DNA of 13,859 nt from RGIG3528 sp963649295 (GCA_963649295.1 CAVJHK010000046.1:1-13859), one strand, 5' to 3'; counted from the stretch's first letter, positions 1 through 6,446 are shown. Notes: generated by a model not told the origin, from the letters alone. Made by a program: numbers and translations.

Positions 1-229
1 CCGCAAAATCGCCATGCATAATCATGAACCCAACTAATGATACCACAAAAAGTACCATTCCTGCAAGCTTTTGTTTTAAATTTTTTTTGTTAAAAAAACG
101 AAAAAATGGTTTTTGTATTATTCTGTATTCTTTTATCGGAGTCTGCGTGCGATTCGCTCCAAGTTCCTTTATTGCCGCTCTGTAGCCTGCTTCGTATGCC
201 GTATTGTATAATGCCGTTGCCTGTGTCAT
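1..229 (-). CDS. Partial small membrane protein, unknown function (3' end beyond window)
   Basis: An open minus-strand frame starts at ATG 229-227 and stays open for 76 codons to the window edge. It begins MTQATALYNTAYEAGYRAA. A Shine-Dalgarno GGGAG lies on the minus strand at 243-239, 9 nt before the ATG, which supports the start. The first ~50 residues are soluble and become very basic (FFRFFNKKNLKQK, about residues 43-55). They are followed by a hydrophobic stretch (about 56-70) that looks like one transmembrane segment. I do not recognise the family. It lies 79 bp downstream of the S24 repressor gene on the same strand with no clear terminator between them, so the two may be co-transcribed. 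No function is proposed. Confidence 0.6.
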   Translation of the reverse strand, partial: MTQATALYNTAYEAGYRAAIKELGANRTQTPIKEYRIIQKPFFRFFNKKNLKQKLAGMVLFVVSLVGFMIMHGDFA

Positions 230-308
230 ATATATTGTCTCCCGTCTTTTGATAAAATAATCTTATCACGCGAGATGCGAAAAATTTTCCGCATCGATTT
301 TTGTGAAA

Positions 309-1169
309 TCAATTTAATACCTTGCCCAAAATTTCGAATCTTACATCTTCATTTATAATTATCGGCTTGTATGCCGGATTTAATGAGACCAGGGACATGC
401 CATAAAAACTTTTACACAATTTTTTGCAATATGCGTCCCCGTCAAGGAAGAAAATTCCGATATCGCCGTTGTTTAATTCTTCTGTCTTTTTGACCCATAC
501 GGTCTGTCCGTCAATATAACGCGGTTCCATACTGTTTCCCTTTATGCGGATGCCGAAGTCTGCCATAAGCGGAACATCCGTTCCCGCTTCAATTTCTTCA
601 TAATATTCGCTGTCAAGGAATTCACCCGTACCGGCAGATGCGGGAAGATCGTAGAGGCGAATGAGACGAACGGAATTATTTTGCTTATTCTTGCCTGCCG
701 GTTGTCTTGTGTTTTTCCTTTTTTCAAAATTATATTCCCGTAAGTATGCCTGCTTGGTATTTCCGGTATATCCGGTGTTTCCGGCATTTCCGGTGTTTCC
801 GGTGTTTCCGGTGTTTCCGGTATTCTTCTGTGAAACAATTTGTTTTCCGACGGTAAATTCTTCGGACTGTGCCAAAAAAGCTATGTAATTAAGTGCCTGT
901 TTTCTGCCATTGTCATTCAGATTGTCATAGAGACCGAAACCGGAAGCCTGTGCCGCATCCGTAAATTCGTTCAAAATATCAGTAATATGAAGAATCAGAC
1001 AAATTGCAAGAAATTGCAGGGCATTTGGGATGCTGACATCCTTTTCCCATGAACTGATTGAGGCAACTGACGGAGAAAATCCGAAAGAGACCATTTGTGC
1101 GGCAAGCTCCGCCTGCGACATTCCCATGCTCTTTCTGAATTTTGCTATTGTCTGTCCGATTCCTTTCAT
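309..1169 (-). CDS. XRE-family HTH / S24 peptidase transcriptional repressor (LexA/CI-like)
   Basis: This is a 286-residue self-cleaving repressor. Residues 1-60 form an XRE-type helix-turn-helix (SQAELAAQM, then SISSWEKDVSIPNALQFLAI). Residues 116-138 are seven Asn-Thr-Gly-like triplets forming a linker. Residues 165-286 are an S24 (LexA/P22 C2) domain, with a likely cleavage site ASAG (Ala179-Gly180), nucleophile Ser213 in GNSMEP, and general-base Lys249 in DAYCKKL. In this family, RecA filaments stimulate cleavage and release the repressed genes. The start is supported by an A/G-rich Shine-Dalgarno (GGAAAGGAAG) just upstream. Two identical palindromes overlap and adjoin its promoter, implying autoregulation. 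The small membrane protein gene downstream may be in its operon. It could be a prophage or mobile-element regulator, but no phage structural genes are visible. The family call is firm; the target genes are unknown. Confidence 0.9.
   Translation of the reverse strand: MKGIGQTIAKFRKSMGMSQAELAAQMVSFGFSPSVASISSWEKDVSIPNALQFLAICLILHITDILNEFTDAAQASGFGLYDNLNDNGRKQALNYIAFLAQSEEFTVGKQIVSQKNTGNTGNTGNTGNAGNTGYTGNTKQAYLREYNFEKRKNTRQPAGKNKQNNSVRLIRLYDLPASAGTGEFLDSEYYEEIEAGTDVPLMADFGIRIKGNSMEPRYIDGQTVWVKKTEELNNGDIGIFFLDGDAYCKKLCKSFYGMSLVSLNPAYKPIIINEDVRFEILGKVLN
761..823. repeat. Seven tandem 9-bp units within the S24 repressor gene
   Basis: There are seven consecutive 9-bp units of the form TTCCGGTGT (plus strand), with single-base variants in units 1, 2, 3 and 7 and three identical units in the middle. 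They are in frame and encode Asn-Thr-Gly triplets (one Asn-Ala-Gly, one Tyr-Thr-Gly) at residues 116-138. Because the unit is a multiple of three, gain or loss of copies would change only linker length. Confidence 0.9.
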
Positions 1170-1196
1170 AAACTTCCTTTCCCTTAACCTGAATCA

Positions 1197-1225
1197 ATTA
1201 TATTCAATTTTAAATTGAATGTCAA
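1197..1225 (-). promoter_or_regulatory. Consensus sigma-A promoter of the XRE/S24 repressor gene
   Basis: On the minus strand, TTGACA (1225-1220) and TATAAT (1202-1197) are both perfect consensus and separated by exactly 17 bp. The predicted transcription start is near 1190, leaving a leader of about 20 nt before ATG 1169. The 17-bp spacer is itself the palindrome TTCAATTTTAAATTGAA, so a bound repressor would block RNA polymerase directly. Confidence 0.85.
1203..1219. promoter_or_regulatory. Operator 1 for the repressor (promoter spacer palindrome)
   Basis: TTCAATTTTAAATTGAA has two perfect 8-bp arms around a central T and fills the -35/-10 spacer. Symmetry extends one base each side (1202-1220). 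An identical 17-mer lies upstream. Assignment to the adjacent XRE repressor is inferred from position and from the usual autoregulation of this family. Confidence 0.75.
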
Positions 1226-1233
1226 GCATTATT

Positions 1234-1250
1234 TTCAATTTTAAATTGAA
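1234..1250. promoter_or_regulatory. Operator 2 for the repressor
   Basis: This is a second identical copy of TTCAATTTTAAATTGAA, with perfect symmetry extended to 10-bp arms (1232-1252). The centres of the two copies (1211 and 1242) are 31 bp apart, close to three helical turns, so dimers would sit on the same DNA face and could bind cooperatively. It lies just upstream of the -35 box. Confidence 0.7.
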
Positions 1251-1261
1251 AATTTTAACAA

Positions 1262-1297
1262 AAAAATAAGGAGCATTTTCATATGTTCCTTATTTTT
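1262..1297 (-). terminator. Intrinsic terminator of the alpha/beta hydrolase gene (bidirectional shape)
   Basis: A hairpin pairs 1262-1275 with 1284-1297 (14 bp including one G-T wobble) around an 8-nt loop. The A/T-rich base gives a run of seven T on the minus strand after the stem. It lies 9 bp beyond the end of the hydrolase gene at 1307 and separates it from the repressor promoter. Confidence 0.8.
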
Positions 1298-1306
1298 AAT
1301 TACTTT

Positions 1307-2068
1307 CTATCCCATCATAAATTTGATCGCTTCCGAAATCGCCAAATCCATTTTGCCGGGGTCGGTAAATCTGTGGTCGCACCTTTCGATCGGAATAAGT
1401 GAAATTACATTGTCTTCGCAAAATTTTACGGAATCCGAATAAGGCACTATCTCATCGGTTGTGCCGTGGATTATCAAAATATCGTCCGCATAATCAAAAA
1501 ACTCATATCTTCTGATATCATTCTTCTTTAAATCCTCAAAGCACGACGGCTTCACTTTTACTTTTCTGTCAAAGCCGACAAGAATATCCTTTCCTTTCTT
1601 AAGGAGTTCCCTGTTTTTTTCGTTGTCGGAAATGCGCAAAAACGTCCCGTACATATCGATTGCGGGACAGCGTAAAACGGTCTTTTTAAACATTTTCCCA
1701 TGCTCATAAATATATTTCAAAAGCAAATACCCGCCGAAGCTTGTCGCATATCCGTATAAATCAATATTTTCGCCGTAAGTTTTCTTTGCATATTCAATCA
1801 CATGCCCGATATATTTGTCACAGATTTCAAGAGTAAGCACCGGGTAATTATCGTCTCCGTGACAGGGCAAATCAAAACAAATAACTTCCATATCCTTATA
1901 TTTTGAAAGAAATTTTTCCGCGAAGCGCAACACCGCCTTATTGTCCTTATGCCCTCCGAAGCCGTGTCCGCATATGACTGCGCCCGTAACACACTTTAAA
2001 TCGTTGTAATATTTAAGGCACCTGATACTTAAATTTTCCTCATTGATATCAAAATATTTCGTTTTCAT
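1307..2068 (-). CDS. Alpha/beta-hydrolase fold protein (serine hydrolase, S33-like)
   Basis: This is a cytosolic serine hydrolase of 253 residues if started at ATG 2068. That start has a nearby Shine-Dalgarno-like AAAAGGAAAGAAG. The frame is open to ATG 2119, but no ribosome site precedes that codon. Visible features are an oxyanion-hole-type HGFGG at residues 35-39, the nucleophile elbow YATSFGG with Ser110 (Gly-x-Ser-x-Gly variant with Ala first), the acid Asp205 in HGTTDEIVP, and His232 in CDHRF. Order and length fit the serine aminopeptidase S33 / acyl-esterase-like group, which hydrolyse esters or peptides. The substrate cannot be read from sequence. It has no signal peptide and is transcribed alone, with its own terminator downstream. 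Confidence 0.85.
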   Translation of the reverse strand: MKTKYFDINEENLSIRCLKYYNDLKCVTGAVICGHGFGGHKDNKAVLRFAEKFLSKYKDMEVICFDLPCHGDDNYPVLTLEICDKYIGHVIEYAKKTYGENIDLYGYATSFGGYLLLKYIYEHGKMFKKTVLRCPAIDMYGTFLRISDNEKNRELLKKGKDILVGFDRKVKVKPSCFEDLKKNDIRRYEFFDYADDILIIHGTTDEIVPYSDSVKFCEDNVISLIPIERCDHRFTDPGKMDLAISEAIKFMMG

Positions 2069-2139
2069 TTCTTTCTTCTTTCCTTTTAAAATCGCACTTA
2101 GGTAAAGACACCTGCGCACGGCGGCAATTTGTTAAACAT

Positions 2140-2201
2140 AACAAGAGTAAAGCATAACACTTATAAAAACAACAAGAGTAAAGTATAACACTTATAAAAA
2201 C
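2140..2201. repeat. Two 31-bp tandem direct repeats in the hydrolase/ApbE divergent region
   Basis: The 31-bp unit starting AACAAGAGTAAAG occurs at 2140-2170 and 2171-2201 with one difference (C at 2153 versus T at 2184). A decayed continuation with AAACATAAC and AAACATAAT motifs runs to about 2237. The block lies upstream of both divergent genes (hydrolase on minus, ApbE on plus). It could be a duplicated regulatory site or simple slippage. No reading frame of note lies inside it. Confidence 0.85.
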
Positions 2202-2238
2202 AACACTTGCGAAACATAACGGCAATAAAACATAATAT

Positions 2239-2267
2239 TTGCATAAAGCGGCATAATTACTTATAAT
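2239..2267 (+). promoter_or_regulatory. Predicted promoter of the ApbE gene
   Basis: TTGCAT (2239-2244) and perfect TATAAT (2262-2267) are spaced 17 bp apart. The predicted start is near 2274, about 40 nt before the TTG start codon at 2316. There is no other good promoter in the gap. Confidence 0.6.
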
Positions 2268-2315
2268 CTGTTTATAGAATATGCTTTTTTGCATTTAATT
2301 TTGAAGGTGACCGAA

Positions 2316-3344
2316 TTGAAGCTTAAAAAATATATCATCCCCGGCATAATATTTATTTTTGCCGTTTCTTTCATATTATATATATCTTTTTTCAATAAAA
2401 AAAGTGTTGTTCCGAATTCCGAAACATTTTTTTCGATGGATACGGTCATGACAGTATCCGGCTATTGCGACAAAGATGTTCTTGCGGAAGCTGAAGCACT
2501 CGTAACTCACCTCGACTCACTTTTTTCCGTAACAAATCCGGAAAGCGACATATATATATTGAATAACGAAAAATGTGTCATAGCACATCCTGAAACTTTT
2601 GAGCTCATATCGGATGCGGTCTCGCTTTGTGAAAGAACTCACGGCACCGCAGACATTTCCGTTTATCCGCTTGTTTGCGCCTGGGGCTTTACGACGGGTG
2701 ACTACAAAGTGCCGTCGGATAACGAAATATCGGAAATTTTGGCATATGTTGATTACAAAAAAATTTCTCTTAATAACGATACCCATGAAATCACAATTCC
2801 GGGCGGCATGATGCTCGACCTCGGAAGCATCGCAAAAGGATACGCAAGCGATTGCTTAGTAAATTTATTAAAAGAAAATTCCGTCGAGAGCGCGCTTATA
2901 AATCTTGGCGGAAATGTGTACGCACTTGGTGAAAAAAAGGACGGCACACTCTGGAACGTGGGAATTGCGGATCCCACAGATTCCGAAAGCACAATAGGCT
3001 ATGTAAGCGTAAGTGACAAAGCCGTAATCACCTCGGGTGGGTATGAACGCTATTTTGAAAAAAACGGAAAAACATATATCCATATAATCGATCCCGCAAC
3101 CGGAGTCCCTGTATCAAACGATCTAAAATCCGTCACAATTGTAGGTGATACAGGTGTAGTATGCGATGCATTTTCAACCGCTCTTTTTGTAATGGGCTCA
3201 GAAAAGGCAATCGATTTTTGGCAGTCTTCCGGTGATTTTGAAGCGATATTCATAAAAAATGACGGAGAAATTATTATAACCGAAGATTTAAGTAAAAATT
3301 TTACCCTGCAAAAGGATGTATCCGTTAGGGTTATATATAAGTAA
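2316..3344 (+). CDS. apbE: ApbE-family FAD:protein FMN transferase, membrane-anchored
   Basis: This is a flavin transferase that links FMN from FAD to a Thr/Ser of FMN-binding-domain proteins (such as RnfG/NqrC-type redox subunits) outside the membrane, using Mg2+. It has 342 residues. The TTG start at 2316 is preferred because AAGGTGA lies 5 nt upstream; the frame also allows TTG 2289, without a ribosome site. A hydrophobic segment at residues 7-25 acts as a membrane anchor, and there is no lipobox Cys. Family motifs in order are MDTVMTV (41-47), SDIYILN (77-83), GTADISVYPLVCAWGF (110-125), LDLGSIAKGYASD (167-179), NLGGNVYALG (196-205), ITSGGYERYF (238-247), HIIDPATGVPV (256-266) and the metal-binding DAFSTALFVMG (284-294). 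The motif set is complete and looks active. No partner flavoprotein gene is in the window. Confidence 0.92.
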   Translation: MKLKKYIIPGIIFIFAVSFILYISFFNKKSVVPNSETFFSMDTVMTVSGYCDKDVLAEAEALVTHLDSLFSVTNPESDIYILNNEKCVIAHPETFELISDAVSLCERTHGTADISVYPLVCAWGFTTGDYKVPSDNEISEILAYVDYKKISLNNDTHEITIPGGMMLDLGSIAKGYASDCLVNLLKENSVESALINLGGNVYALGEKKDGTLWNVGIADPTDSESTIGYVSVSDKAVITSGGYERYFEKNGKTYIHIIDPATGVPVSNDLKSVTIVGDTGVVCDAFSTALFVMGSEKAIDFWQSSGDFEAIFIKNDGEIIITEDLSKNFTLQKDVSVRVIYK

Positions 3345-3390
3345 AGCGGATATATGCTGTTTCCCGCGCCGTCAAAATGCCTTGTTTTCC

Positions 3391-4164
3391 CTACGGGACA
3401 AAAATGTTATATACATTCACCGAAATAATTCCCACCAGAAGTCCCATAAAAAGCCACGAAACCTGCGTTTTTTTGAGTTTTTTATTTATTTTTCGTCCTA
3501 CAATTCCTCCAAGAATACCGCCTGCGGCCATAAGCAAAATTCTGTAATCAAAAAATGCCGTATGTCCCGCAATGCTCATAACAAGACTCGCACTTTGCGA
3601 CAAAAATATAATAAGCAACGAATTCTTTGCCGCTTCCTTAATGTCAACGGAATAAAAAAATTGCAAAACAATCAAATTTAACGGCCCTATTCCGACTCCC
3701 AGGAAAGCTGACATTATTCCAAGCGTAAGACCGATAAAAATGCCGGTAAAAGAGCTTTTTACGGAAATCGTTTTTATTTTTTTTGAATTAATCGTATAAA
3801 TGAGCGTAAAAAATATTAAAGCAAACAAAAAAGCGGCCTGAATTCTTCCGATTATTTCTGCACTCATTAAATCTTTATTTAAAATATCAAGAATTCTCTT
3901 TCCGATTATTCCGCCCGCAATGCTTCCCGTCCCAAGCGGAATTCCGATACGGCGGTCATAGCTTTTTATGCCGCCCGCCATAAGTTCCCGCGTGACATTG
4001 TACATAGTCATGCAAAGAACCGTAACTCCCGACATAAAACTTATCGTTACAGAATCATATGCGCTTATCGCATCAAGCACCGGTTTTATTATTGTGCCTC
4101 CGCCGATTCCGCATATTGCACCTATAACCGACGCAAGGAAGCATACCAAAAAGAAAATAAGCAT
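3391..4164 (-). CDS. TSUP (TauE/SafE, DUF81) family membrane transporter
   Basis: This is a 257-residue, almost entirely hydrophobic protein of the sulfite/organosulfur exporter-like TSUP family. It has the internal duplication typical of that family: a first-half motif ICGIGGGTIIKP (residues 17-28) and a second-half counterpart FLGVGIGPLNL (154-164). About eight membrane segments are predicted by eye. Family members move small anions such as sulfite, sulfoacetate or other organic acids; the substrate here is undetermined. The ATG at 4164 has GGGAG 6 nt upstream on the minus strand. It converges with the ApbE gene, with a 46-bp gap and no clear terminator between them. Upstream lies a -10-like TAGAAT (4203-4198) without a recognisable -35, and a perfect palindrome sits where a -35 would be. 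Confidence 0.88.
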   Translation of the reverse strand: MLIFFLVCFLASVIGAICGIGGGTIIKPVLDAISAYDSVTISFMSGVTVLCMTMYNVTRELMAGGIKSYDRRIGIPLGTGSIAGGIIGKRILDILNKDLMSAEIIGRIQAAFLFALIFFTLIYTINSKKIKTISVKSSFTGIFIGLTLGIMSAFLGVGIGPLNLIVLQFFYSVDIKEAAKNSLLIIFLSQSASLVMSIAGHTAFFDYRILLMAAGGILGGIVGRKINKKLKKTQVSWLFMGLLVGIISVNVYNIFVP

Positions 4165-4216
4165 TTGTTCTCCCGTTTCACAAAAATTTTCCGCTTAATT
4201 CTACCACAAAAAGAAA

Positions 4217-4230
4217 AATCTCGCGAGATT
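4217..4230. promoter_or_regulatory. Perfect 14-bp palindrome upstream of the TSUP gene
   Basis: AATCTCGCGAGATT is fully self-complementary and stands out as GC-rich within an A/T-rich gap. It is 53-66 bp upstream of the TSUP start and overlaps the place expected for a -35 box relative to TAGAAT at 4203-4198. This suggests a regulator binding site. The binding protein is unknown. Confidence 0.4.
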
Positions 4231-4253
4231 CATATACAATAAAAATATGCAGC

Positions 4254-4292
4254 AAAAAAGGCCATGCCCGTATCCCGGGCACAGCCTTTTTT
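4254..4292 (-). terminator. Intrinsic terminator of the galactanase gene
   Basis: The stem pairs 4254-4262 with 4284-4292 (9 bp), with a 2x1 interior mismatch and a further 5-bp stem (4265-4269 with 4277-4281). On the minus strand the stem ends in six U. It lies 55 bp past the galactanase stop codon. Confidence 0.75.
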
Positions 4293-4294
4293 CC

Positions 4295-4326
4295 TTTTTT
4301 AACTTTTCCCTTTTTTAACTTTTCCC
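4295..4326. repeat. 16-bp perfect tandem duplication downstream of the galactanase gene
   Basis: TTTTTTAACTTTTCCC occurs twice back to back (4295-4310 and 4311-4326), between the galactanase stop and its terminator. It is probably replication slippage in a pyrimidine tract. No function is inferred. Confidence 0.85.
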
Positions 4327-4346
4327 TTTTAAGCCCAAATCCTAAA

Positions 4347-6173
4347 TCAATCCGAAACCTTGTTAAGTTTAATTAAGTCAATTGTTCCCCAGCTTCCCTT
4401 GTTTGTGCGCCCGTATACTCCGATTGTAACGGTGCCGTCGGTTACCTCGATATTTTTGACAGTCGGATTTTTCCAATCACACCAGGTTGTAAGCGAATAT
4501 AAGCTTTCCTTTTTGCCGTTTTCGGTAATCGCATACAATTTAAACATTGAAGAAGTGGCTGTATCTCCGCCCTGTGCATATGCAGACAGCACATATGTTC
4601 CGTTTTCAAGGCCGGTAATCGTTTGCTCGATACTGAATTCGGCATCTTCATCCGGTGTAAAGAAGTGGAATGACATATCCCCGTCATAAGCATCTTCAGG
4701 CTTCAAAAAGAAGTCAGTCGTATTGTTTGTGCTTGTATATGTAACCGTCCACATCGAATAATCGTCCGATTCAAAACTTGCATTCTTCACATAATTTTCC
4801 GTTTCAGGTTCTTCTATAACCGTTTCGGGCGCAGTATATTCAAACAAGCCTTTCTTTGTATATTTATATTTTGCCGTGTCTTCGGTCGTACCGTATTTCA
4901 GATATTTAAAAACCTTAAGTGATTCGAGCGGATGCCCCGTATGGTCAAACATAGCCTGATTGTCCCACGAACAGCCGCCGTAATAAAGTCCCGCTTCATC
5001 CGGGTCATAGTCCGACGCATAGCTTGATGCCCAGCCCGAACCATATTTTTCCCAAATAACAGAATTGTTTCCTTTTTCCGATGCGGGCCCTACCGGTATC
5101 CATGTTCCTTCCCAATAATACACACCGCTCGCTCCCGCAGACAGGGCCGCGGCAATAACATCTCTTATCATGCTTGCCTGGCTTTGAACAGACGGAACAT
5201 AGCCTTCAACAATATCCGATTCGCTCTTAAAATTATTGTCATTTCCGTCGCCGTCCGACATTGTATATGCATAAGACGTTTCAACTATCATTACTTCTTT
5301 TTTATATGTATTTTTTAACATATAAACGACATTTTGCATATTTTCGATTGTTCCGTCCCAAAACGTGTAATACGAAAGGCCGAAAACATCGTAGTCAAGC
5401 TCTGATTCTTCCAATTTTTTTGCAATTTTGTTTATGCCGTTTGTTTGATCGATTTTGGTAAAATGCACAGCCACCTTGATATCCTTATTGTACTTTGCGG
5501 ATATCTCCCTTACGGCTTTCGAACCCGATTTCAAAAGAAGAATCTTGTCATCTGTGTTTGTGACCCCCGACATTCCATAGTTTATTTCGTTTCCTATCTG
5601 AACCATGCTTATGTCAAGCCCGGCATCAAGCATCTTTGTAAGGCTTTCACACGTAAAATCGTAAAGTGCGTCGCATTTTTCGGACACGGTCATTCCTTCC
5701 CATGCCTTTGGAGCATGCTGACGCTTGGGATCCGCCCAAAAATCCGAATAATGAAAATCGATGCAAACCTTCATTCCGTATTTTGTCGCACGGCTTCCGA
5801 GTTCTATTGCGGTATCCACGTCACAATTTCCGCCGCCGTAGCCGTTTCCGTTTTCATCGTACGGATCGTTCCAAACACGCAATCTTATTGAATTTACGCC
5901 ACTTTCCGCAAGCGTTTTATACACGTCCTGTTCTTTTCCGTCAAAGCCGTAATACTTAACTCCGCTGTTTTCGAGCGATTTAACCGCCGACGCATCCATT
6001 CCTCTCACAAAATTGTCCGTAATCTCCGGTATTGCTTCAACATAAACTTCCGAATCCTCCGCCTCCGTAGGATACGAAAACGAAAACTCTTTTTCCGTTC
6101 CGCATCCCTGAAATACTGACATCATAAAAATAAATGCCATAATCAATGAAATTGCCTTAAATTTTACCTTCAT
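4347..6173 (-). CDS. GH53 arabinogalactan endo-beta-1,4-galactanase, lipoprotein with C-terminal CBM61-like module
   Basis: It cleaves internal beta-1,4-galactosyl bonds of galactan/arabinogalactan I side chains of pectin at the cell surface (EC 3.2.1.89 type). It has 608 residues. A signal peptide ends in VFQGC, giving a lipidated Cys24. The GH53 domain (about 54-430) shows FVRGMDASAV, SIRLRVWNDPYD, CIDFHYSDFWADPKRQHAPKAW, acid/base Glu196 in VQIGNE and nucleophile Glu298 in MIVETSYAYT. The C-terminal ~150 residues (from about 457, NYVKNASFES) form a beta-sandwich-type module like the CBM61 galactan binders appended to other GH53 enzymes; this part is less certain. The start has AGAAGGGGAAA upstream. 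It is transcribed alone and divergently from the phosphatase/CotH pair, from a consensus-like promoter with a LacI-type operator. Confidence 0.93.
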   Translation of the reverse strand: MKVKFKAISLIMAFIFMMSVFQGCGTEKEFSFSYPTEAEDSEVYVEAIPEITDNFVRGMDASAVKSLENSGVKYYGFDGKEQDVYKTLAESGVNSIRLRVWNDPYDENGNGYGGGNCDVDTAIELGSRATKYGMKVCIDFHYSDFWADPKRQHAPKAWEGMTVSEKCDALYDFTCESLTKMLDAGLDISMVQIGNEINYGMSGVTNTDDKILLLKSGSKAVREISAKYNKDIKVAVHFTKIDQTNGINKIAKKLEESELDYDVFGLSYYTFWDGTIENMQNVVYMLKNTYKKEVMIVETSYAYTMSDGDGNDNNFKSESDIVEGYVPSVQSQASMIRDVIAAALSAGASGVYYWEGTWIPVGPASEKGNNSVIWEKYGSGWASSYASDYDPDEAGLYYGGCSWDNQAMFDHTGHPLESLKVFKYLKYGTTEDTAKYKYTKKGLFEYTAPETVIEEPETENYVKNASFESDDYSMWTVTYTSTNNTTDFFLKPEDAYDGDMSFHFFTPDEDAEFSIEQTITGLENGTYVLSAYAQGGDTATSSMFKLYAITENGKKESLYSLTTWCDWKNPTVKNIEVTDGTVTIGVYGRTNKGSWGTIDLIKLNKVSD

Positions 6174-6221
6174 AACGCTTTTCCCCTTCTAAATTTCAGA
6201 TTTTCTCCTCTTTGTTTGGCT

Positions 6222-6258
6222 AACCGATTGCGCAATTGTTGCGCAATCGGTTGCGTAA
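6222..6258. promoter_or_regulatory. LacI-type (GanR-like) operator cluster at the galactanase transcription start
   Basis: A perfect inverted repeat with 14-bp arms (AACCGATTGCGCAA, 6222-6235, and its complement, 6239-6252) surrounds TTG. It contains TTGCGCAA at 6228-6235 and 6239-6246, and a third motif, TTGCGTAA, at 6251-6258. The three start points are 11 and 12 bp apart, about one helical turn. The cluster covers the predicted start site of the galactanase promoter, a classic repression position. TTGCGCAA-type cores are typical of LacI-family regulators; no such gene is in the window. Confidence 0.7.
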
Positions 6259-6262
6259 ACAT

Positions 6263-6291
6263 ATGGTAGCACAACTAAATTTACCTGTCAA
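6263..6291 (-). promoter_or_regulatory. Promoter of the galactanase gene
   Basis: On the minus strand, TTGACA (6291-6286, perfect) and TACCAT (6268-6263, 4 of 6) are spaced by 17 bp. The predicted start near 6256 falls inside the TTGCGYAA operator cluster. The resulting leader is about 80 nt. Confidence 0.7.
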
Positions 6292-6310
6292 TATCGTTTT
6301 GGTGTTTTTC

Positions 6311-6345
6311 CACAAAAAAGTCCTGCTCAAAGACCTTTTTTTGTG
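6311..6345. other. Terminator-like hairpin in the divergent control region
   Basis: CACAAAAAA (6311-6319) pairs with TTTTTTGTG (6337-6345), extended by GTC/GAC (6320-6322 with 6332-6334). It resembles an intrinsic terminator, but no gene of suitable orientation ends here. It lies between the two divergent promoters (-35 boxes at 6286-6291 and 6447-6452). It may be a relic of a lost gene. Confidence 0.45.
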
Positions 6346-6402
6346 CAGATTGTATGTATTTGCTTTTTTATAAAAGAGCTGCGAAGTGGTTCGATAATCG
6401 AC

Positions 6403-6429
6403 TATAGGAAGCCGGTTTTGCTTCCTATA
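6403..6429. repeat. Perfect 10-bp inverted repeat between divergent promoters
   Basis: TATAGGAAGC (6403-6412) and GCTTCCTATA (6420-6429) are perfect complements separated by a 7-nt loop. The repeat sits 18 bp upstream of the -35 box of the phosphatase/CotH promoter, so it could be an activator or repressor site. No T-run follows, so it is not an obvious terminator. Confidence 0.6.
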
Positions 6430-6446
6430 ACATCTGTGAAGTGCTA

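Noticed and set aside
274..295. Hairpin GATGCG/CGCATC downstream of the repressor gene as a terminator
   Set aside because: The 6-bp stem has no adjacent T-run on the minus strand, so termination is not supported.
761..823. Possible CRISPR-like array
   Set aside because: The units are contiguous 9-mers without spacers and lie in frame within a coding gene.
3345..3390. Terminator between the convergent ApbE and TSUP genes
   Set aside because: Only a 4-bp TCCC/GGGA stem at 3388-3398 is present, overlapping the TSUP end. It is not strong enough.
5445..5891. A plus-strand frame of 148 codons inside the galactanase gene
   Set aside because: It is antisense to a fully conserved GH53 domain, with no family resemblance and no ribosome site.
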